A DNA stretch of 9,160 nucleotides from Candidatus Cloacimonadota bacterium (GTDB taxonomy: Bacteria; Cloacimonadota; Cloacimonadia; Cloacimonadales; Cloacimonadaceae). How positions within the stretch are numbered: the first letter of the stretch is position 1; every line of letters starts with the position of its first letter. Location of the stretch: positions 1 through 9,160 of the forward strand of contig JAEWNJ010000143.1 of assembly GCA_023392795.1 (NCBI GenBank). The letters run 5' to 3'. This document shows positions 6,616 through 9,160 of this stretch, piece after piece. Made by a program: the position numbers and the translations under genes. Under the pieces are notes generated by a model that did not search any database, was not told the DNA's origin, and was given only the letters and a program-made list of their open reading frames with translations.

Positions 6616-8612
6616 TGAAACGCATAATTCTGCTAATTGTATTGCTTTGGACTCTTAGCTGTTTTGCCGCTCCAGTCGAGGAACCGGATGACGCTAAAAA
6701 CATGCATAAGAGGCTGATCAACAACGGCACGCTTTCGATGCAAAATACGAACTACGGGTTTACAGAAGATCTGCAATACCGGCGCCTGCAAAAGCTGCTT
6801 TACGTTTCCGCAAGCTGGGTCTCAGGAAAGATCCAACGCCGGGATGAGCAGGGCCGCAAGCTGTATTGGCTTAGCTATCCGCCCATTTCTGAACAGGGTA
6901 TGGTGGATGAGGATCACGAGCTCTGGACTCCGGATTTGGTGGCAGTGCAGGATACTCTCACCAGCGTTGGTTTTGATGGGGATCAAACCGGGAAGGAGCT
7001 GTTGCCGGCTTATAATCCTCTTTTGGCAAACAATCCCATGGTTGCGGATCTTTATGCTCAATATAGCTACCAGGATCTGGTTTTACAAAGCCTGATGGGA
7101 TATCCGGCTCCGCTACCTTTTGAGCCCTCTGCTTCAGAGAACTTCTGTTTCAGTATTCCTCAGGATGAATCGTATTCTACTCCGGGCTTCATCACGCAGA
7201 CTGCTTATTTCTATGATTACTGTCCCTTTCATAGCGAGGGACAGCGCTATCTGGGCTATTACCAGGACCATGAGCACTATCCTTTGGGTATAGCGCTAAT
7301 GACCGAAAGCTATGTCTGGAACATCCAAAACCTGGATTATATGATCATCAGTAAGCATACCCTGCACAATACAAACGCTGAGGACAGCATCGAGGATATA
7401 GCCATTTCGTATTATATGGATGCGGATATTGGTCCTGCTTCCTGGGGGGCTGTATTAGGGGTTGATGATGTGAGCGGGTATGTGAAAGGGCCGGGCTATG
7501 AGTTTGCTTATAGCCGGGATCTTGATGGCGATAATGGGCTGAGCGGTAAATTGATCGCCAACAAGTTGCTTGATCCAGTATTCGGAGATATGGCTAATTA
7601 TTCCTCCTGGTTCTGGAGAGTTCGGCATGGTCCTGATGACAGCAAACCCCGCAGTCTCTACTACTATAATCAAACAGCCAATGAGAAATACTGGCTGGCG
7701 ACAGGAAGAAATCCAAATCCATCATATTACATACCACTACGTCCTGAAGCGTCGGAAGTGGATCAATATGAACAACCAACCGGGAATGATACCAGAACCT
7801 TAACCTCTCTGTTTGGAGCTCAGCCCGGAACGCCAGAATATGATGAAACTAACTCTCAGGGGGAATATTATAAGCGCCTGAAACTGGATCCGGGGGAAAG
7901 CATGAGCTATTATACCGTGCTCTTTGTGGGGGATAGCGTCGATGATCTCAAAGCCAAATCTGTGCAGATTGAGGACTTCATCAGCATTGGCATGAACCCT
8001 GATGTATATGCCGGTTTGCCCTGCATTCCGTATCTGGACAATGTGCGCACCGAAGCTCCGCATACCTTCCATTTCAAATGGTATAGCTATAGTGATCCGG
8101 ATTACTTCCTGATTGGCACCAAGGAATATGGTGCTCCAGCTTCCCAGTGGTATGAAACCAGCGTTCCCGGAGACTCACGGACATATAGCATGATGGGCTA
8201 TGATCCCGACCTCTGGTACGAGGTAAAGATCACCGCTGTATACAATTCTAACTCGGATGAAATCCTGTATCTGGATAGTGACGTGCAAATGGTAAGCCTG
8301 AGCTATACTGCAAATCCAGGTGATGTTACACCGCCGGTACAGACTTCCCTGAATACTTATCCCAATCCCTTCAGAGAAAGCACCTGGATCGAATATGAGC
8401 TGGATAAGAGGGAGCAGGTAAAGCTGGAAGTGTATAACCTGAAGGGGCAAAAAGTACGCAGCCTCTATTCCGGAATTGCAGATCTGGGGATCAATCGTCA
8501 GCAGTGGGATGGCCGGGATGAGAACTCCGTGCTCTGCAGCAGCGGAGTGTATTATCTCAAGCTGCAGTTAGGCAGCAGGGTGATAAAGCGCAAGATGCTT
8601 TTGTTAAAGTAA
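6615..8612 (+). CDS. Secreted protein with T9SS type A sorting domain
   Basis: The protein has 665 residues, with ATG at 6615 overlapping the upstream stop and GGGGAGGA (6603-6610) as ribosome binding site inside the previous gene, indicating translational coupling. Residues 1-19 form a Sec signal peptide (Lys-Arg, then a Leu/Ile/Val core, cleavage near A18 or A19); C16 lacks a proper lipobox. The central region, roughly 60-560, is rich in Tyr, Asp and Pro. It contains DLDGDNG (302-308), which resembles an acidic calcium-binding loop. The C-terminal 90 residues (from about 576) carry TYPNPFRES, VYNLKGQKVRSL, GVYYLKL and a basic end KRKMLLLK, the hallmark of the T9SS type A C-terminal domain (TIGR04183-like, FlgD-Ig fold). 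This domain directs outer-membrane export and is usually removed at the surface. No enzyme motif is visible. It may form a surface complex with the upstream lipoprotein; the specific role is unknown. Confidence 0.88.
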   Translation: MKRIILLIVLLWTLSCFAAPVEEPDDAKNMHKRLINNGTLSMQNTNYGFTEDLQYRRLQKLLYVSASWVSGKIQRRDEQGRKLYWLSYPPISEQGMVDEDHELWTPDLVAVQDTLTSVGFDGDQTGKELLPAYNPLLANNPMVADLYAQYSYQDLVLQSLMGYPAPLPFEPSASENFCFSIPQDESYSTPGFITQTAYFYDYCPFHSEGQRYLGYYQDHEHYPLGIALMTESYVWNIQNLDYMIISKHTLHNTNAEDSIEDIAISYYMDADIGPASWGAVLGVDDVSGYVKGPGYEFAYSRDLDGDNGLSGKLIANKLLDPVFGDMANYSSWFWRVRHGPDDSKPRSLYYYNQTANEKYWLATGRNPNPSYYIPLRPEASEVDQYEQPTGNDTRTLTSLFGAQPGTPEYDETNSQGEYYKRLKLDPGESMSYYTVLFVGDSVDDLKAKSVQIEDFISIGMNPDVYAGLPCIPYLDNVRTEAPHTFHFKWYSYSDPDYFLIGTKEYGAPASQWYETSVPGDSRTYSMMGYDPDLWYEVKITAVYNSNSDEILYLDSDVQMVSLSYTANPGDVTPPVQTSLNTYPNPFRESTWIEYELDKREQVKLEVYNLKGQKVRSLYSGIADLGINRQQWDGRDENSVLCSSGVYYLKLQLGSRVIKRKMLLLK

Positions 8613-8634
8613 GAATGCTATCATATATCTAAAC

Positions 8635-8656
8635 AAGGGCTGCTCCGGCAGCCCTT
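8635..8656 (+). terminator. Hairpin terminator after the T9SS gene, possibly bidirectional
   Basis: A perfect 9-pair stem, AAGGGCTGC (8635-8643) with GCAGCCCTT (8648-8656), closes a TCCG loop. This is a UNCG tetraloop with a C-G closing pair on the plus strand, which is very stable. It lies 22 bases after the TAA stop. The following bases (TTAGTCTTGTCT) are only moderately U-rich. On the minus strand the stem is followed by TTGTTT, so it may also end a transcript coming from the small minus-strand unit. Confidence 0.75.
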
Positions 8657-8670
8657 AGTCTTGTCTGATT

Positions 8671-8871
8671 CTAGCTCGGGATATCTTCTGGATTGATTCG
8701 CAGAGCTATATTGAGCGTGGGTGAGCTCACTTTGTAAGTGCGTAGTCTATCTCTGAACTCAGGATCACTGGCTGCCGATGGAAAACTATGGGCTCTTGTA
8801 GCGGAATGCTTGCCACACCTTAAGCCCCGCCTTCCGGCTTCGATAATTCTTGACAGATCTAGCCCTCTCAT
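8671..8871 (-). CDS. Possible small protein, 66 residues, unrecognised
   Basis: From ATG at 8871 the product begins MRGLDLSRIIEAGRRG and ends ALRINPEDIPS. AGGTGA (8885-8880) lies 8 bases upstream, a reasonable ribosome binding site; a GTG at 8883 would add four residues but has poorer support. The product is basic, has no signal peptide or membrane segment, and matches no family I know. It is framed by a promoter candidate (8931-8903) and a hairpin terminator reached about 15 bases after its TAG stop, which together make a complete small transcription unit. The sequence LRCGKHSATRAHS looks low in protein character, so this may instead be an untranslated RNA or a degenerate intergenic repeat. 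Confidence 0.33.
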   Translation of the reverse strand: MRGLDLSRIIEAGRRGLRCGKHSATRAHSFPSAASDPEFRDRLRTYKVSSPTLNIALRINPEDIPS

Positions 8872-8902
8872 TTCTGTTGTCACCTAGAGAGGTTTTAATT
8901 TA

Positions 8903-8931
8903 ACTATATGTGTTACCGAAGAAAGATACAA
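8903..8931 (-). promoter_or_regulatory. Candidate promoter for the small minus-strand unit
   Basis: On the minus strand TTGTAT (8931-8926) and TATAGT (8908-8903) are separated by 17 bases. The -10 matches TATAAT at 5 of 6 positions and the -35 matches TTGACA at 3 of 6. Transcription would begin near 8897, about 25 bases before the ATG at 8871, and could end at the hairpin 8656-8635, giving a transcript of roughly 260 bases. Confidence 0.4.
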
Positions 8932-8961
8932 GACAGTGAAAACAATAGAGCGCTACAGCTT

Positions 8962-8993
8962 AAGCATTTGCCGCAAGCAAATGCTTTTTTTTT
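8962..8993 (+). terminator. Strong intrinsic terminator just before nadC (possible attenuator)
   Basis: A perfect 10-pair stem, AAGCATTTGC (8962-8971) with GCAAATGCTT (8977-8986), encloses the loop CGCAA and runs into nine consecutive T (8985-8993). Only four bases separate the T-run from AGGAGG (8998-9003), the nadC ribosome binding site. No plus-strand gene lies between the T9SS terminator and this hairpin, so what it terminates is unclear. It may act as a conditional terminator in the nadC leader or simply insulate nadC. Confidence 0.85.
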
Positions 8994-9008
8994 ACTTAGG
9001 AGGAATGC

Positions 9009-9160
9009 ATGAGTTTGGATGAGATAATTCGGAAAAGTTTGGATGAGGACCTCGGCAGCGGAGATATCACCACAGCCTACCTGGATCTGGAACCCAAAAT
9101 TTCCACTGCCTACATGATCGCCAAAGAAGCGGGAATCATCGCCGGCGCCGAAATCGCCAA
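9009..9160 (+). CDS. nadC: Quinolinate phosphoribosyltransferase (nicotinate-nucleotide pyrophosphorylase), N-terminal part
   Basis: The ATG at 9009 follows AGGAGG (8998-9003) with 5 bases between. Fifty codons are visible before the right edge of a protein that is normally about 280 residues. They contain the family's N-terminal signature EDLGSGDITT (about residues 13-22), followed by YMIAKEAGIIAGAEIA, matching the usual pattern of an alanine-rich strand ending in a G(V/I)(L/I)AG turn. NadC converts quinolinate and PRPP to nicotinate mononucleotide, CO2 and pyrophosphate in cytoplasmic de novo NAD synthesis. The catalytic Arg/Lys residues of the barrel domain lie outside the window. nadA or nadB may follow downstream but cannot be seen. 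Regulation may involve the terminator hairpin directly upstream. Confidence 0.93.
   Translation, partial: MSLDEIIRKSLDEDLGSGDITTAYLDLEPKISTAYMIAKEAGIIAGAEIA

Larger units (their letters stand above)
8613..9008. other. Intergenic region between the T9SS gene and nadC
   Basis: These 396 bases contain a UNCG-loop hairpin terminator (8635-8656), a possible small minus-strand gene (8671-8871) with its own promoter candidate (8903-8931), a perfect 10-base palindrome GTGAGCTCAC (8721-8730), and a strong intrinsic terminator (8962-8993) abutting the nadC ribosome binding site. I found no convincing plus-strand promoter for nadC. TTGACA at 8850-8855 has only a poor -10 (TCTGTT) at 17 bases. Confidence 0.7.

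Noticed and set aside
8721..8740. GTGAGCTCAC palindrome followed by a 5-base hairpin
   Set aside because: Short, isolated and inside the possible small gene; no partner site was found to support an operator.

Overview
The window reads as chromosomal DNA from a Gram-negative bacterium of the Fibrobacterota-Chlorobiota-Bacteroidota (FCB) superphylum. One protein ends in a type IX secretion (T9SS) type A sorting domain (YPNPF...GVYYLKL...KRKMLLLK), and its partner is a surface-type lipoprotein. I favour a Cloacimonadota-like organism from general protein style, but this is inference and no search was run.

Layout. (1) Positions 1-3972, minus strand: an apparent defence or restriction operon. Its first gene is a 1093-residue protein that fuses an N-terminal phospholipase-D-like (PLD) nuclease domain to a SNF2/DEAH-type superfamily 2 helicase. 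After a 120-base spacer comes the N-terminal 190 residues of a large protein that resembles Eco57I-type (type IIG) restriction-modification methylases; it runs off the left edge. The spacer holds two copies of a hairpin, the second interrupted by a 45-base palindromic insert. (2) Positions 3973-4476: a divergent intergenic region with a candidate helicase promoter and a roughly 145-base imperfect inverted repeat resembling a MITE or REPIN. (3) Positions 4477-8612, plus strand: a two-gene operon with one-base stop/start overlap (TAATG). It encodes a 712-residue lipoprotein with a C-terminal Rossmann/amidotransferase-like domain and a 665-residue T9SS cargo protein; neither has a function I can name. 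(4) Positions 8613-9008: a UNCG-tetraloop terminator, a possible small minus-strand transcription unit, and a strong intrinsic terminator sitting directly against the next ribosome binding site. (5) From 9009: the start of nadC (quinolinate phosphoribosyltransferase), cut by the right edge.

How the parts work together: the helicase and methylase-like genes probably form one DNA-modification or phage-defence module, perhaps a compact relative of DISARM or type IIG/helicase systems. The lipoprotein and T9SS protein are probably made together and delivered to the outer membrane or cell surface. nadC is a housekeeping NAD-synthesis gene, and the terminator in front of it may be a regulated attenuator. 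The most unusual features are the structured intergenic repeats on either side of the helicase gene, which share the 10-mer CACCGGTCGT.
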